This document shows positions 1 to 7,954 of a stretch of 64,000 nt of DNA, in pieces. The translations under genes were made by a program, and so were the position numbers. The stretch comes from Bacillota bacterium. Lineage in GTDB: Bacteria > Bacillota > Clostridia > Peptostreptococcales > Anaerovoracaceae. Location of the stretch: assembly GCA_017436705.1 (NCBI GenBank), contig JAFSCP010000008.1, forward strand, positions 1 to 64,000, given 5' to 3'. Below the pieces are notes generated by a model. That model was not told where the DNA came from. It was given only the letters and a program-made list of their open reading frames with translations, and searched no databases. Position 1 is the stretch's first letter. Every line of letters starts with the position of its first letter.

Positions 1-4
1 CCCT

Positions 5-78
5 ATCTTTGCGAAGCAAAGATGCAAACGAGCCTCGTCACCCGCTCCAAAACAGATAAGGAACGCACAGCGTTCCTT
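5..78. repeat. Two short hairpins upstream of the tRNA
   Basis: Two perfect inverted repeats lie here. The first has 8-base arms (5-12 and 16-23) around GAA; the second has 9-base arms (58-66 and 70-78) around ACA. Neither is followed by a long T run, so they are weak terminators at best. They may be the 3' end of a transcript that starts outside the window. No coding sequence is seen in 1-87. Confidence 0.4.
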
Positions 79-87
79 ATTTCATAT

Positions 88-162
88 GGTACCGTGGCCA
101 AGTGGTCAGGCAAAGGTCTGCAAAACCTTTATTCCCCAGTTCAAATCTGGGTGTCGCCTCCA
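88..162 (+). tRNA. tRNA-Cys (anticodon GCA), imperfect acceptor stem
   Basis: The anticodon arm AAGGT-CTGCAAA-ACCTT gives anticodon GCA. The T arm CCCAG-TTCAAAT-CTGGG is perfect, the D arm carries AGTGGT, and CCA is encoded at 160-162. The acceptor stem is odd: the 5' strand GGTACCG (88-94) against TGTCGCC (152-158) leaves two mismatches (A-C and C-U) and a terminal G-U. A 5' strand of GGTGACA would pair fully. It could be a functional but weakened tRNA or a decaying copy. A terminator follows directly. Confidence 0.8.
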
Positions 163-203
163 AAAGAAAAACCCGTAAGCAAATGCTTACGGGTTTTTCT
201 TTT
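162..203. terminator. Strong terminator after tRNA-Cys
   Basis: Perfect inverted repeat with 20-base arms (162-181 and 184-203) around a two-base loop. The GC-rich core is flanked by A-rich and T-rich segments, so it can act on both strands. It starts at the last base of the tRNA CCA end. Confidence 0.85.
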
Positions 204-346
204 GGATGTGATACGCTGTGAATGACCTGGCGTTCAAATTCTGGGTTAAGTGAGTCTACAAGAACGCAAGCCAAAAGCGCAGCGTGATTGGCAAGACGAA
301 CTTATGCGAGCCCGCTTGCGGGCGTAGCTGTCGCCTATATAAAAGT
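204..346. other. Non-coding spacer
   Basis: No credible gene is seen. Bases 232-247 resemble the T arm of the tRNA above with one inserted T. A hairpin GCCCGC-TT-GCGGGC lies near 308-322. This is the 3' flank of the minus-strand amidohydrolase. Confidence 0.4.
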
Positions 347-1531
347 TTAGTCTATACTCTGTGACTGAAACGCCGCCTTCATCTTCTTTATCTTTTCTTC
401 GTCGCCGAAAATCTTAGCTACTGTATATGCAATCAGCTTCGCGCCATCTTCAATTGCTTTATGAGCCCTTTCTCCTTTGACTCCTGACAAAAACTCCCGT
501 GTGTGAATAGGGATACCCTTGTCTACCAGCTGCAGAGTCGGATGGAAAGACGGACACTCGAAACTTACATTACCGATATCCGAAGAACCGAAGAGAGCAT
601 CAGGATTACCGTTAAGTTCAAGGCCCAGTTCGCCGAATACCTCCGCGATTGCCTCCTCTCCTGCCGGATTGCGTTTCATACTCTTATAAACTGCCGCCGT
701 AGGGTATTTTTCCCATGTGCATTCAGCCATGAGTGCCGCACCGGCAGCACAGTTATCCACTCTCTTCATTAGTTTTTCCAGATAACTGTATTCCGGGAAT
801 CTTATCCAGGTTTCCAGCTGTGCGTCTTCCGGAATACTTCCTCCGGCTGTGCCTCCTTTGAATATTACCGAATTGAGTCTTGTTTCAGGTCTGCTGCATC
901 CTCTGATGCAGTCGATGCCGTGAAGCATGAGCTGGGTAGCATTGAGAGCGTTCTGTCCCTCCCATGGTGCCGCACCTGCGTGGGAAGCTTTTCCGCGGAA
1001 ATCATACATAAAGGAAGCCAGCCCGTTCAGTGTGCAGTATGTCTGGTTCTGGTCATAAAGATGTACCATCATCGCCATGTCATATTCTCTGAAAACTCCC
1101 TGATCGCACATTATGCACTTGGCGCCGTCGCTTTCTTCTGCCGGAGTCCCGATAATGTGGATATCTGCATCAAGATGGTCCTGCAGGTCTTTAAGGGCCA
1201 GGCCAGCAAGGATACTGATTGCTCCGCTTACATTATGCCCGCAGGCATGTCCTATTCCGGGCAGAGCGTCGTATTCCGCAAGCACTGCTACCTTGTACTT
1301 GTGATTATCAGGGCCGCAGGAGGCTTTAAATGCGGTTTTAAGCCCTGCAAAAGGGTATTCCGTACTAAATCCTTTACCATTCAGCAAATCGACGATTTTT
1401 CGCGATGTTTCGTATTCCTGCCCGGATTCCTCAGGATTATCTGCCAGATAATCGCTTAAAGCGGTAATTGCCGGAAGCTCCTCACCGATAATATTGTCTA
1501 TATGTTTTTTCTGTTCACTATAGTTTTTCAT
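347..1531 (-). CDS. M20 family metallopeptidase/amidohydrolase
   Basis: A cytoplasmic zinc amidohydrolase of the M20 family, closest to the AbgB/ACY1L2 branch that hydrolyses N-acyl or peptide-like amides such as p-aminobenzoyl-glutamate. Metal-binding motifs are visible: HACGHN at residues 95-100, a tandem Glu in AEESDG near 132-133, and the dimerisation-domain signature GKASHAGAAP near 180-189. The start is placed at the ATG at 1531, which has a GGGGAGAGAG site about 8 bases upstream; a further 18 residues of open frame upstream lack such a site. The 394-residue length is normal. It is monocistronic, facing away from the FTR-like gene. The true substrate cannot be read from sequence. Confidence 0.88.
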   Translation of the reverse strand: MKNYSEQKKHIDNIIGEELPAITALSDYLADNPEESGQEYETSRKIVDLLNGKGFSTEYPFAGLKTAFKASCGPDNHKYKVAVLAEYDALPGIGHACGHNVSGAISILAGLALKDLQDHLDADIHIIGTPAEESDGAKCIMCDQGVFREYDMAMMVHLYDQNQTYCTLNGLASFMYDFRGKASHAGAAPWEGQNALNATQLMLHGIDCIRGCSRPETRLNSVIFKGGTAGGSIPEDAQLETWIRFPEYSYLEKLMKRVDNCAAGAALMAECTWEKYPTAAVYKSMKRNPAGEEAIAEVFGELGLELNGNPDALFGSSDIGNVSFECPSFHPTLQLVDKGIPIHTREFLSGVKGERAHKAIEDGAKLIAYTVAKIFGDEEKIKKMKAAFQSQSID

Positions 1532-1708
1532 AGCCACTCTCTCCCCGCAACAGTTATTTTTTCTTATTCTAACATATATCTGCATGCCTTCAAATAGAAA
1601 TAATCTATAGCTTTTTTAATTTTTTGCGTTGATTTAATATTCATCAGGTAGTACATTAAAAGTATCTTATTACGATTTACGATTTTCAATCCAACGGAGG
1701 TAGATATT

Positions 1709-1909
1709 ATGAATATGAGATTCAACGAAGATGAAGCAAAGGTTGCAGAAATCAAGGCAGCACTGAGAGCAAACGGCGGATTCTGTCCTTCCAAACCGGA
1801 CAAGCTTCCTCACAACAAGTGCATGTGCATGGAATTCAAGATGCAGATTGAAGACCTTAACTATGAAGGTTACTGCGGCTGCGGATTATATTACAAATCA
1901 AAAGAATAA
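1709..1909 (+). CDS. Small ferredoxin:thioredoxin reductase-like Fe-S protein
   Basis: A 66-residue protein with five cysteines: C26, C38, C40, C56, C58. The spacing matches the catalytic subunit of ferredoxin:thioredoxin reductase (CPC, CxC, CHC), where four Cys hold a 4Fe-4S cluster and two form a redox disulfide. All positions equivalent to cluster ligands (C26, C38, C40, C56) and one redox Cys (C58) are present, but the partner redox Cys is Ser28 (CPS) and the usual His of CHC is Gly57. It could still bind a cluster but could not form the classical disulfide. Start ATG at 1709 has GGAGGT upstream. The gene stands alone and ends at a terminator shared with sfsA. Confidence 0.65.
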   Translation: MNMRFNEDEAKVAEIKAALRANGGFCPSKPDKLPHNKCMCMEFKMQIEDLNYEGYCGCGLYYKSKE

Positions 1910-1915
1910 TAAGAG

Positions 1916-1947
1916 AAGGCGGTTTATGAACAATAAACCGCCTTTTT
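1916..1947. terminator. Bidirectional terminator between FTR-like gene and sfsA
   Basis: Inverted repeat AAGGCGGTTTA / TAAACCGCCTT followed by T-rich sequence on the plus strand. The converging gene layout means it serves both transcripts. Confidence 0.8.
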
Positions 1948-2665
1948 ATTCACCCAGATTTACTTTTACAGGCTCTGCTATGCAAAGACTGTCTTCTGTC
2001 ACACTGCACCCAAAAGCCAGTACTTTTACTCCGGCAGCCGCGGCACTTCTCAGTGCATCGCCAAAAGCCCGGTGTGTATCATCATTAGGCCTGAATTCTT
2101 TCATCCCGCCCATCTGTATAACGAAGATTATATAAGCCCTGTGCCCTGCCTCCATGGCACTGACAAGTTCATTTATATGTTTAACTCCTCTTTCCGTCGG
2201 GGCGTCAGGGAACCGGACAATTCCATCATTTTCAAGAGTCACTCCCTTTACCTCGATGTACGCTGAACTCCCCTTACTGTCCTCCACAAAAAAGTCGAAC
2301 CTTGACTGACCAAAAGTTTTTTCTGCGCGGATTTCAGTAAGCCTGTCCATCCCTTCCAGTCTGATTGCCCCGTCAGCAAGGGCTTCACCGACAACCTTGT
2401 TAGGTGCCTGGGAATCCATGTTGACCAGCAACTTTCCTGCCGGCACATTCTTTTCCACACCAACGAGGGAGTACCTCATCTTGCGGTCTCCCATACGCCC
2501 TTCAAAATCTTCAAGATACACTGCCGCCCCCGGAACAAGGAGTTCTCTGCACCTTCCTGTATTCTTCACATGAGCCTTTACAGCCTCTCCGTCCACCTCA
2601 ACCAGCGCAATAAACCGGTTGGGGCGGTCAATAAATGTTCCTTTGATAATTTTTTCGTATTTCAT
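1946..2665 (-). CDS. sfsA: SfsA family protein (sugar fermentation stimulation homologue)
   Basis: A 239-residue member of the SfsA family: an N-terminal OB-like part (TFIDRPNRF near 9-17, HVKNTGRCRELL near 32-43) and a C-terminal nuclease-like fold with DFFVE and EVKGVTL motifs and the late RPNDD. In E. coli the protein was linked to maltose metabolism and DNA binding; the biochemical role is not settled. The start is the ATG at 2665, matching other family members (MKYEKI). No Shine-Dalgarno sequence precedes it, and an extended -10 lies only 6 bases upstream, so the mRNA may be leaderless. It diverges from lgt. Confidence 0.88.
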   Translation of the reverse strand: MKYEKIIKGTFIDRPNRFIALVEVDGEAVKAHVKNTGRCRELLVPGAAVYLEDFEGRMGDRKMRYSLVGVEKNVPAGKLLVNMDSQAPNKVVGEALADGAIRLEGMDRLTEIRAEKTFGQSRFDFFVEDSKGSSAYIEVKGVTLENDGIVRFPDAPTERGVKHINELVSAMEAGHRAYIIFVIQMGGMKEFRPNDDTHRAFGDALRSAAAAGVKVLAFGCSVTEDSLCIAEPVKVNLGE

Positions 2666-2671
2666 AAATAA

Positions 2672-2677
2672 AATATA
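2672..2677 (-). promoter_or_regulatory. Extended -10 of sfsA (possible leaderless transcript)
   Basis: On the minus strand TGGTATATT forms an extended -10 element. Its TATATT ends six bases before the sfsA ATG, so transcription should begin at or next to the start codon. No good -35 hexamer is present at the usual distance. Confidence 0.45.
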
Positions 2678-2775
2678 CCAAAGATTGATGACAATAAACA
2701 GTTTTTTTGATAAAATATATAGGCGATTTTTTCGCACAAAGGTAAAAGAAATAATTCAAAAGGAGATTTTAAATT

Positions 2776-3546
2776 ATGGTATCACCGGGACGCGTTGCGT
2801 TTACGCTTTTTGGTCTTGATGTCATGTGGTACGGACTGCTCATCGGCTGCGGTTTCCTTATTGCCACACTGATTTCATATAAAAGAGCTCCTCTGCATCA
2901 GGTCAAGCCGGACTTCATCCTGGATCTTGTAATCTGGATGATTCCTTCGGCCATAATCGGTGCGAGAGCCTATTACGTTATTTTCGAATGGAAAAACAGA
3001 TTCGCAGATGACTGGACGAAGATTTTCGACATCAGAAGCGGCGGACTTGCCATTCACGGCGGACTGATTCTCTGCTTTACAGTAGGATATTTTATCTGCA
3101 GACATTACAAGCAGAGTTACATCCGGACCGCAGACCTGGTAGCGTCAGTTATTCCTCTGGCACAGGCCATGGGGCGCTGGGGAAATTTCTTCAACGAAGA
3201 AGCTCACGGCGGACCTACCGACCTTCCATGGGCGCAGATTATAGACGGAGTGGGTTATCATCCTACTTTCCTCTACGAATCTCTCTGGTGCCTGGCACTC
3301 TGCATTTTCCTGCTGTGGTTCGACAATCACCGCCGCAGCTTCGACGGACAGATTATATGTCTGTATGCAATGCTCTACTCTGTGGAAAGATTTTTCGTAG
3401 AAGGTCTGAGAACAGACAGCCTTATGATTGGTTTCCTGCGTCAGGCTCAGGTCATCAGTCTCGGAATATTTATCGGCGGGCTGGTGCTGTATGTAATATT
3501 AAAAAAGAAAAGCAAGAACATTGAAGAAATAGATAAGGAGATTTAA
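2776..3546 (+). CDS. lgt: Prolipoprotein diacylglyceryl transferase
   Basis: Transfers diacylglycerol from phosphatidylglycerol to the lipobox Cys of prolipoproteins in the cytoplasmic membrane. The 256-residue protein has about seven hydrophobic segments. Family motifs are present: GARAYYV near residue 74, the HGGL segment near 95, and the Lgt signature GRWGNFFNEEAHG near 133-145, followed by HPTFLYES. Start ATG at 2776 follows AAGGAG. It is 4 bases from ychF, whose ribosome site overlaps the end of lgt, so the two are co-transcribed. Several lipoproteins in this window are its likely substrates. Confidence 0.95.
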   Translation: MVSPGRVAFTLFGLDVMWYGLLIGCGFLIATLISYKRAPLHQVKPDFILDLVIWMIPSAIIGARAYYVIFEWKNRFADDWTKIFDIRSGGLAIHGGLILCFTVGYFICRHYKQSYIRTADLVASVIPLAQAMGRWGNFFNEEAHGGPTDLPWAQIIDGVGYHPTFLYESLWCLALCIFLLWFDNHRRSFDGQIICLYAMLYSVERFFVEGLRTDSLMIGFLRQAQVISLGIFIGGLVLYVILKKKSKNIEEIDKEI

Positions 3547-3550
3547 TTAC

Positions 3551-4645
3551 ATGAAACTCGGTATTGTGGGCCTTCCAAACGTAGGCAAAAGTACTTTATT
3601 CAACGCAATCACAAAGGCGGGCGCAGAAGCTGCCAACTACCCTTTCTGCACAATTGAACCTAATGTGGGTGTAGTAACCGTTCCGGATGAACGTGTTACA
3701 AAGCTCCACGAAGTATACAACTCAAAGAAAACAATTTACGCAACCATCGAATTCTGCGATATCGCTGGTCTCGTAAAGGGCGCATCCAAGGGCGAAGGTC
3801 TTGGAAACAAGTTCCTGGGTCACATCAGAGAAGTTGAAGCAATCGTTCACGTTGTAAGATGTTTCGCAAACGACAACATCGTTCATGTAAACGGCAGAAT
3901 CAATCCTGCAGCAGACATCGATACTATCAATACTGAACTCCTTCTTTCCGACATGGAAATCCTTGAGCGCCGTATCGCAAAGACTGCAAAGATGGCCAAG
4001 GCTGACAAGCAGATGCAGGGCGAGCTCGAGCTCCTCAACCGTGTCAACGAATGGCTGGGCGAAGGCAAAAATGCCCGTGCAATGGAGCTTGACGAAGAAG
4101 AAGCTGAATTTGTAAAGAGCCTGGGACTTCTCTCCTATAAGCCGATTATCTATGTTGCCAATGTTGCTGATGACGAAGTGGCTGATTCTGCTGACAATCC
4201 TTATGTTGCACAGGTACGCGAAATTGCTGCCGGTGAAAATGCAGAAGTAGTAGTAATCTGCGCTTCCATTGAAGCGGAAGTTGCTGAACTGGAAGACGAC
4301 GAAAGAGCAATGTTCCTTGAAGAACTGGGAATTGACGAATCCGGTCTGGACAAGCTTATCAAAGCTTCCTACTCCCTGCTCAACCTGATTTCCTTCCTCA
4401 CTGCCGGTGAAGACGAGTGCCGTGCGTGGACAATCAAGCGCGGAACCAAGGCTCCCGGTGCAGCAGGCAAGATTCACACCGACTTCGAAAAGGGATTTAT
4501 CAGAGCAGAAACTATCGCTTACGATAAGCTGATGGAAGTGGGCGGCAGCCTTTCCGCAGCCAAGGAAAAAGGCTACATCCGTTCAGAAGGCAAGGAATAT
4601 GTGATGAACGACGGAGATGTTGTAAACTTCCTGTTTAATGTATAA
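3551..4645 (+). CDS. ychF: Redox-regulated ATPase/GTPase YchF (Obg family)
   Basis: A universally conserved P-loop NTPase of the Obg family that prefers ATP, binds ribosomes and affects stress responses. Length (364 residues) is typical. Visible motifs: G1 GLPNVGKS at residues 7-14, switch region with DIAGLVKGAS near 70, the NVADDEV segment near 200 in place of a strict NKxD, and a C-terminal TGS-like domain beginning about residue 275 with FLTAGEDECRAW and DFEKGFIRAET. Start ATG at 3551 follows AAGGAG. It is the second gene of the lgt operon and is closed by a terminator at 4664. Confidence 0.95.
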   Translation: MKLGIVGLPNVGKSTLFNAITKAGAEAANYPFCTIEPNVGVVTVPDERVTKLHEVYNSKKTIYATIEFCDIAGLVKGASKGEGLGNKFLGHIREVEAIVHVVRCFANDNIVHVNGRINPAADIDTINTELLLSDMEILERRIAKTAKMAKADKQMQGELELLNRVNEWLGEGKNARAMELDEEEAEFVKSLGLLSYKPIIYVANVADDEVADSADNPYVAQVREIAAGENAEVVVICASIEAEVAELEDDERAMFLEELGIDESGLDKLIKASYSLLNLISFLTAGEDECRAWTIKRGTKAPGAAGKIHTDFEKGFIRAETIAYDKLMEVGGSLSAAKEKGYIRSEGKEYVMNDGDVVNFLFNV

Positions 4646-4663
4646 TTAACATTTATAAAAAAT

Positions 4664-4688
4664 GCCCGGCAAATTGCCGGGCTATTTT
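4664..4688 (+). terminator. Terminator after ychF
   Basis: GCCCGGCAA / TTGCCGGGC hairpin with a one-base central A, then TATTTT. It lies between the convergent ychF and hicB and may act on both strands. Confidence 0.8.
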
Positions 4689-5022
4689 AGTTGTTTAAAT
4701 GTAACGCAATTGCATGCTCCACGAAACTATTCAGTGAGATATTATTTGAAAGCGCATATATAGCTGCTCTCTTATGCAGTTCCGGAGCGATGCGCACATT
4801 GAAACTACCTTTGTAAGCTGCCTCCGGGGTAATTTTCTCTGCTGAGCAGAGTTCCAGATAATCATCTACCGCACCCCTGAAATCTTCAATAAGTTCTCTT
4901 GCGGTCGTCCCCTCGTATGAAATCAACGAACGGATTCCTTGAACTTTACCGAAAAACTTCTCATCTTCTTCAGAAAATTCCACACTGCCTATATATCCTT
5001 TGTACTCCATGGTATTTTTCAT
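4687..5022 (-). CDS. hicB: HicB family antitoxin
   Basis: The 111-residue protein has the two-part HicB layout: an N-terminal degraded RNase H-like fold (EYKGYIGSVEFSEED, then FFGKVQGI and the SYEGTTARELIEDF helix) and a C-terminal ribbon-helix-helix-like segment (GSFNVRIAPELHKRAAIYA, NSFVEHAI) for DNA binding. It should neutralise HicA and repress the pair. The start overlaps the hicA stop by four bases (ATGA) and its ribosome site GGAGG lies inside hicA, so translation is coupled. Toxin-first order is usual for hicAB. Confidence 0.88.
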   Translation of the reverse strand: MKNTMEYKGYIGSVEFSEEDEKFFGKVQGIRSLISYEGTTARELIEDFRGAVDDYLELCSAEKITPEAAYKGSFNVRIAPELHKRAAIYALSNNISLNSFVEHAIALHLNN

Positions 5023-5273
5023 ATCAATTCCTCCTTTTCCAAAATATCAATAATCTGCTTTATTTGATATTCCAACAGTTCTTTTCGACCATGAGGTCTG
5101 TGTAATAAAATCGATTGTTTGTTCCTGTTTACAAACATTACTCTTGAACCACTGGTTCTGCCCTTATCAACACGGGCAAAACCCAAAATAGATAGTAATG
5201 TTTCCAGCTCTGAAAAAGAGAAATCAACAGGTCTGGATTTCAATCTATTAATTAATTTTTCTTTTTTACTCAA
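5019..5273 (-). CDS. hicA: HicA family mRNA interferase toxin
   Basis: An 84-residue double-stranded-RNA-binding-fold toxin that cleaves mRNA when free of HicB. Family features are LINRLKSRPVDFSFSELE at the start, LGFARVDKGRTSGSR in the middle and ILLHRPHGRKELLEYQIKQI at the end. The usual active-site His in the GSH segment appears as Arg here (GSR), while a His-rich LLHRPHG follows, so activity is not assured. The start codon is TTG at 5273, preceded by AGAAGGA; no in-frame ATG is near. A weak start is common for toxins. Confidence 0.85.
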   Translation of the reverse strand: MSKKEKLINRLKSRPVDFSFSELETLLSILGFARVDKGRTSGSRVMFVNRNKQSILLHRPHGRKELLEYQIKQIIDILEKEELI

Positions 5274-5310
5274 TTATAATTCCTTCTTCCTTTAGTATAT
5301 CATTGCAAAC

Positions 5311-5344
5311 AAAAAACTGCAACTAAATTTAGTTGCAGTTTTTA
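5311..5344. terminator. Terminator between the hydrolase operon and hicAB
   Basis: Perfect 24-base palindrome (5316-5339) flanked by A5 and T5 runs. It ends the minus-strand operon 6952-5357 and insulates hicAB. Confidence 0.8.
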
Positions 5345-5356
5345 TTCATTTATCTA

Positions 5357-6082
5357 TTACTTATTATTTACAAAAAATTCCACAGCCGCTTCTATCTGCT
5401 CTGACGAGCTTATTGCGGCCTCTCCGTCACCTTCCTGAGCACCATAGCTGCCAAAGCCGGCATGGTTGCCGCCTTCAATTATCAGTTCATATACATCCTC
5501 CGGAAGATTGCTGCGGTATTCCTCGTACTTTTCCATATTCAGAACTTTGTCCTCTGAGCCATAGACAGAGAAAACCTCAAGGCCTGAACCTGTCAGGTCC
5601 TCCGTCGAATACGCTGCCAAAAGAATCAGTCCCTCCAGTTCATCGGCATGATCTGCAGCATAATTTGCTGCCATTGATCCTCCCAGAGAATGACCGCCTA
5701 TGTACCAGTCAGTTATTTCCGGGTACTGCTTCATAATATCTTCTGCTGCGTCCACATCAAGGACTGCCAGATTAAGAGGCATTTTAGGCACTATACAAAG
5801 GATATCTTCTTCTGCAAGTTTCTGCATAAGAGGAGCATATGCAGTATACTCAACTTTGCCTCCCGGATAAAAAATAATTCCAGCCTGTGGCTTTTCGGGC
5901 ACAAAGTCATACTGTCCACCGGACACATAGGTTACAGTTACTGTATCTGAAGACTGACATGCCATTATCGCTTCTTCGTCAGCATGATAATAATCGCCGG
6001 CATAGAGCGCTGCCGCTCCGGCCAGTACCAGTATAACTATCAGCACCAGCGCCGGAATAAATCTCAGTGTTCTGTTACGCAT
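5357..6082 (-). CDS. Membrane-anchored alpha/beta hydrolase
   Basis: A 241-residue protein with one N-terminal membrane segment (residues 8-28) and an extracytoplasmic alpha/beta-hydrolase domain. The nucleophile elbow GGHSLGGS puts Ser132 as catalytic Ser; Asp178 (GSEDKV) and His207 (GGNHAGFG) complete the likely triad. The FYPGG segment near residue 71 forms the oxyanion side. The substrate is unknown; an esterase or small lipase is possible. It is the last gene of a three-gene operon with a 77-residue protein and a DUF1461 membrane protein. Confidence 0.82.
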   Translation of the reverse strand: MRNRTLRFIPALVLIVILVLAGAAALYAGDYYHADEEAIMACQSSDTVTVTYVSGGQYDFVPEKPQAGIIFYPGGKVEYTAYAPLMQKLAEEDILCIVPKMPLNLAVLDVDAAEDIMKQYPEITDWYIGGHSLGGSMAANYAADHADELEGLILLAAYSTEDLTGSGLEVFSVYGSEDKVLNMEKYEEYRSNLPEDVYELIIEGGNHAGFGSYGAQEGDGEAAISSSEQIEAAVEFFVNNK

Positions 6083-6087
6083 AGCAG

Positions 6088-6321
6088 CTATTCCTCTGTC
6101 CTTTCTGCTGCAGCCGCTGCAAGCAGTTCTGACAGCTGAGCTTCTGTAAGCTGCATTGCTGCACCTGCGCGGCGGATGCTTTCATCGTCAAGAACGAAAC
6201 CCGGCATGCTGCACATGTTGGTGAAATCGTTTTTATTGATACCCATCTTTGAAAAGGTGGTTATTCCTTCTGCGATTGCTCTGTCGTAATATCTGAAAAA
6301 TAATATTTTGAAATTAGCCAT
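6088..6321 (-). CDS. Hypothetical 77-residue protein
   Basis: Not recognised. The start is set at the ATG at 6321 (MANFKILFF) because AGGAG lies eight bases before it; the open frame upstream belongs to no known protein. The product is soluble, begins with a helical FFRYYDRAIAEGITTF stretch, contains one Cys in NMCSMPG, and ends in an Ala/Glu-rich helix. The CDS overlaps the end of the DUF1461 gene by eight bases and stops five bases before the hydrolase, so it is tightly coupled to both. Confidence 0.65.
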   Translation of the reverse strand: MANFKILFFRYYDRAIAEGITTFSKMGINKNDFTNMCSMPGFVLDDESIRRAGAAMQLTEAQLSELLAAAAAERTEE

Positions 6322-6952
6322 TGTGTTTTCTCCTTTTTCTGTATATGATTTCAAAGGCTGCCATGGCAAGGACCACCAGCAGAATAATCACCAGACCGCA
6401 GTGCATAAAAAACTCATCCGGCAGTATTTTGATCACCGGGTCTGTCTTTGCACTGAAAATCCAGTAGTCATTATTAAAGAAAATTTTGTGCATAGTGGTA
6501 AATGCCCACTGCCAGTCAATTATCACTGCTGCCAGTACCGCTGCCGCAATTCCAACTGTTGTAAAAACAGTGTAATGAAGCCATTTGCTTTCCTTCCATT
6601 TAAATATCGCCAGAATGATAAGTGCGCCGCCGATAATACCGGTCCACTGCATTGTAATAAAGATATCTTTTACTTCTTCGAAATGTATGCGACCTGTCTC
6701 TGACATAGCAAGCGTAGGAAACTGAAGCTCATCCGGCCCGCCAATCACGTTATAGTCGATAAGCGCATCGTAATTGAGCCTGCATATTTCTTCTGCAATG
6801 CCGGACCTTTCAGGGATGCCAAGGTACCCCAGATCAAAATAATAAATAGGGCGGCACCACACAGTTATGCTCACCGCAAGGCTTATTATGACTGCTGTGC
6901 ACACTACAGCAAACAAAATGTTCAATATACCTGATTTTATTTTTTCGTTCAT
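6314..6952 (-). CDS. DUF1461/TIGR01906 family integral membrane protein
   Basis: A 212-residue protein with about four membrane segments (residues 10-30, 104-120, 128-146, 183-203). A large loop after the first carries AEEICRLNYDALIDYN and HFEEVKDIF, and the third loop carries FFNNDYWIFSAKTDPVIKI, ILPDEFF, the characteristic DUF1461 pattern. The function of the family is unknown. A second, more diverged member is at 31649-32311. First gene of the operon; a TATAAT-like -10 is present upstream near 6988 on the minus strand. Confidence 0.75.
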   Translation of the reverse strand: MNEKIKSGILNILFAVVCTAVIISLAVSITVWCRPIYYFDLGYLGIPERSGIAEEICRLNYDALIDYNVIGGPDELQFPTLAMSETGRIHFEEVKDIFITMQWTGIIGGALIILAIFKWKESKWLHYTVFTTVGIAAAVLAAVIIDWQWAFTTMHKIFFNNDYWIFSAKTDPVIKILPDEFFMHCGLVIILLVVLAMAAFEIIYRKRRKHNG

Positions 6953-7034
6953 ATATACTTAATACTTCCTTTAATTTTTTCTCCGATTATAATATCATAA
7001 ATATCCGAAAAAAGCATCACTTTCTCTGTAAATG

Positions 7035-7043
7035 TGGTATACT
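7035..7043 (+). promoter_or_regulatory. Extended -10 promoter of the PHP phosphatase gene
   Basis: TGGTATACT is an extended -10 element 31 bases before the start codon. The -35 region is weak, as is usual with the TGn extension. Confidence 0.5.
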
Positions 7044-7073
7044 CATTTTATATTTTATGAAAGGTGAAGCAAA

Positions 7074-7934
7074 ATGAGCAAAATAAACTTCAATTATCAT
7101 ACACATTCGCTTTTATGCGACGGCCGCAGCAGCATGGAAGAAATGGTCGGAACTGCCATTGAAAAGGGTTTTGACACCCTGGGTTTTTCAGGTCACTGCT
7201 ATACTGCTTACGACACTTCATACTGCATGAGCCCTGAAGATACTGAAAAGTACAATGCTGAAATCACCCATCTTCAGGAAAAGTACGCGGGCAAAATCGA
7301 CATAATACGCGGGATTGAGCAGGACTTCGGTTCCGATGAACCAGTTTCGGAGTACGATTATGTCATCGGTTCAGTACATGCCATGTTTCCTTATGCCGAT
7401 GCAGATTCTGACGACAATTTCCACGGCTATGACCGCAGCCGGTATTTTTATGTGGACTGGGATTATGAAGAAATTGAAAAAGCGGTAAACGGTTATTTCG
7501 GCGGCGACCCGTATGCTTTCTGCGAGCATTATTATGAAATGGTCAGTATTCTTCCTCAGGTTACAGGCTGCAATATTATCGGCCACTTCGACCTGCTGAC
7601 CAAGTTCAGTGACCAGCACAACTGGTTTGATGAAAACCATCCGCGCTACATTGCAGCTGCAGAAAAAGCGCTCACATCACTGGTTGCCAAAAATATGATC
7701 TTCGAAATCAACACCGGAGCCATTGCCAAGAAACTCCGCACTGTCCCTTATCCTGCTCCATGGATGCTCCGCAGAATTGCAGAACTTGGCGGCCATATTA
7801 TGATAAACAGCGACTGCCATTACAAGGACATGCTTGACTGCTGGTTTGACGAGGCAGCAGAGCTTGCCAGATCATGCGGGTTCACTTCCATAAAAAAAAT
7901 TACTCCTCATGGGATAGCAGATTATCCTCTGTAA
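7074..7934 (+). CDS. PHP-domain histidinol-phosphatase family protein
   Basis: A 286-residue metal-dependent phosphoesterase of the HisK/HisJ type. PHP motifs are clear: YHTHSLLCDGRS at residues 8-19, GFSGHCY near 38-44, GIEQDFG near 83 and VIGSVHAM near 96-103, GHFDLLTKF near 171 and the terminal INSDCHYKD near 243-251. The best-known members dephosphorylate histidinol phosphate in histidine biosynthesis. No other his gene is nearby, so the substrate is inferred. It is monocistronic with a terminator at 7955. Confidence 0.85.
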   Translation: MSKINFNYHTHSLLCDGRSSMEEMVGTAIEKGFDTLGFSGHCYTAYDTSYCMSPEDTEKYNAEITHLQEKYAGKIDIIRGIEQDFGSDEPVSEYDYVIGSVHAMFPYADADSDDNFHGYDRSRYFYVDWDYEEIEKAVNGYFGGDPYAFCEHYYEMVSILPQVTGCNIIGHFDLLTKFSDQHNWFDENHPRYIAAAEKALTSLVAKNMIFEINTGAIAKKLRTVPYPAPWMLRRIAELGGHIMINSDCHYKDMLDCWFDEAAELARSCGFTSIKKITPHGIADYPL

Positions 7935-7954
7935 ATCTTTCAAAAAAATAAACA

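Noticed and set aside
232-247. Attachment-site duplicate of the tRNA-Cys 3' end
   Set aside because: Only about 15 bases match, with one insertion, and no integrase or mobile genes are nearby.
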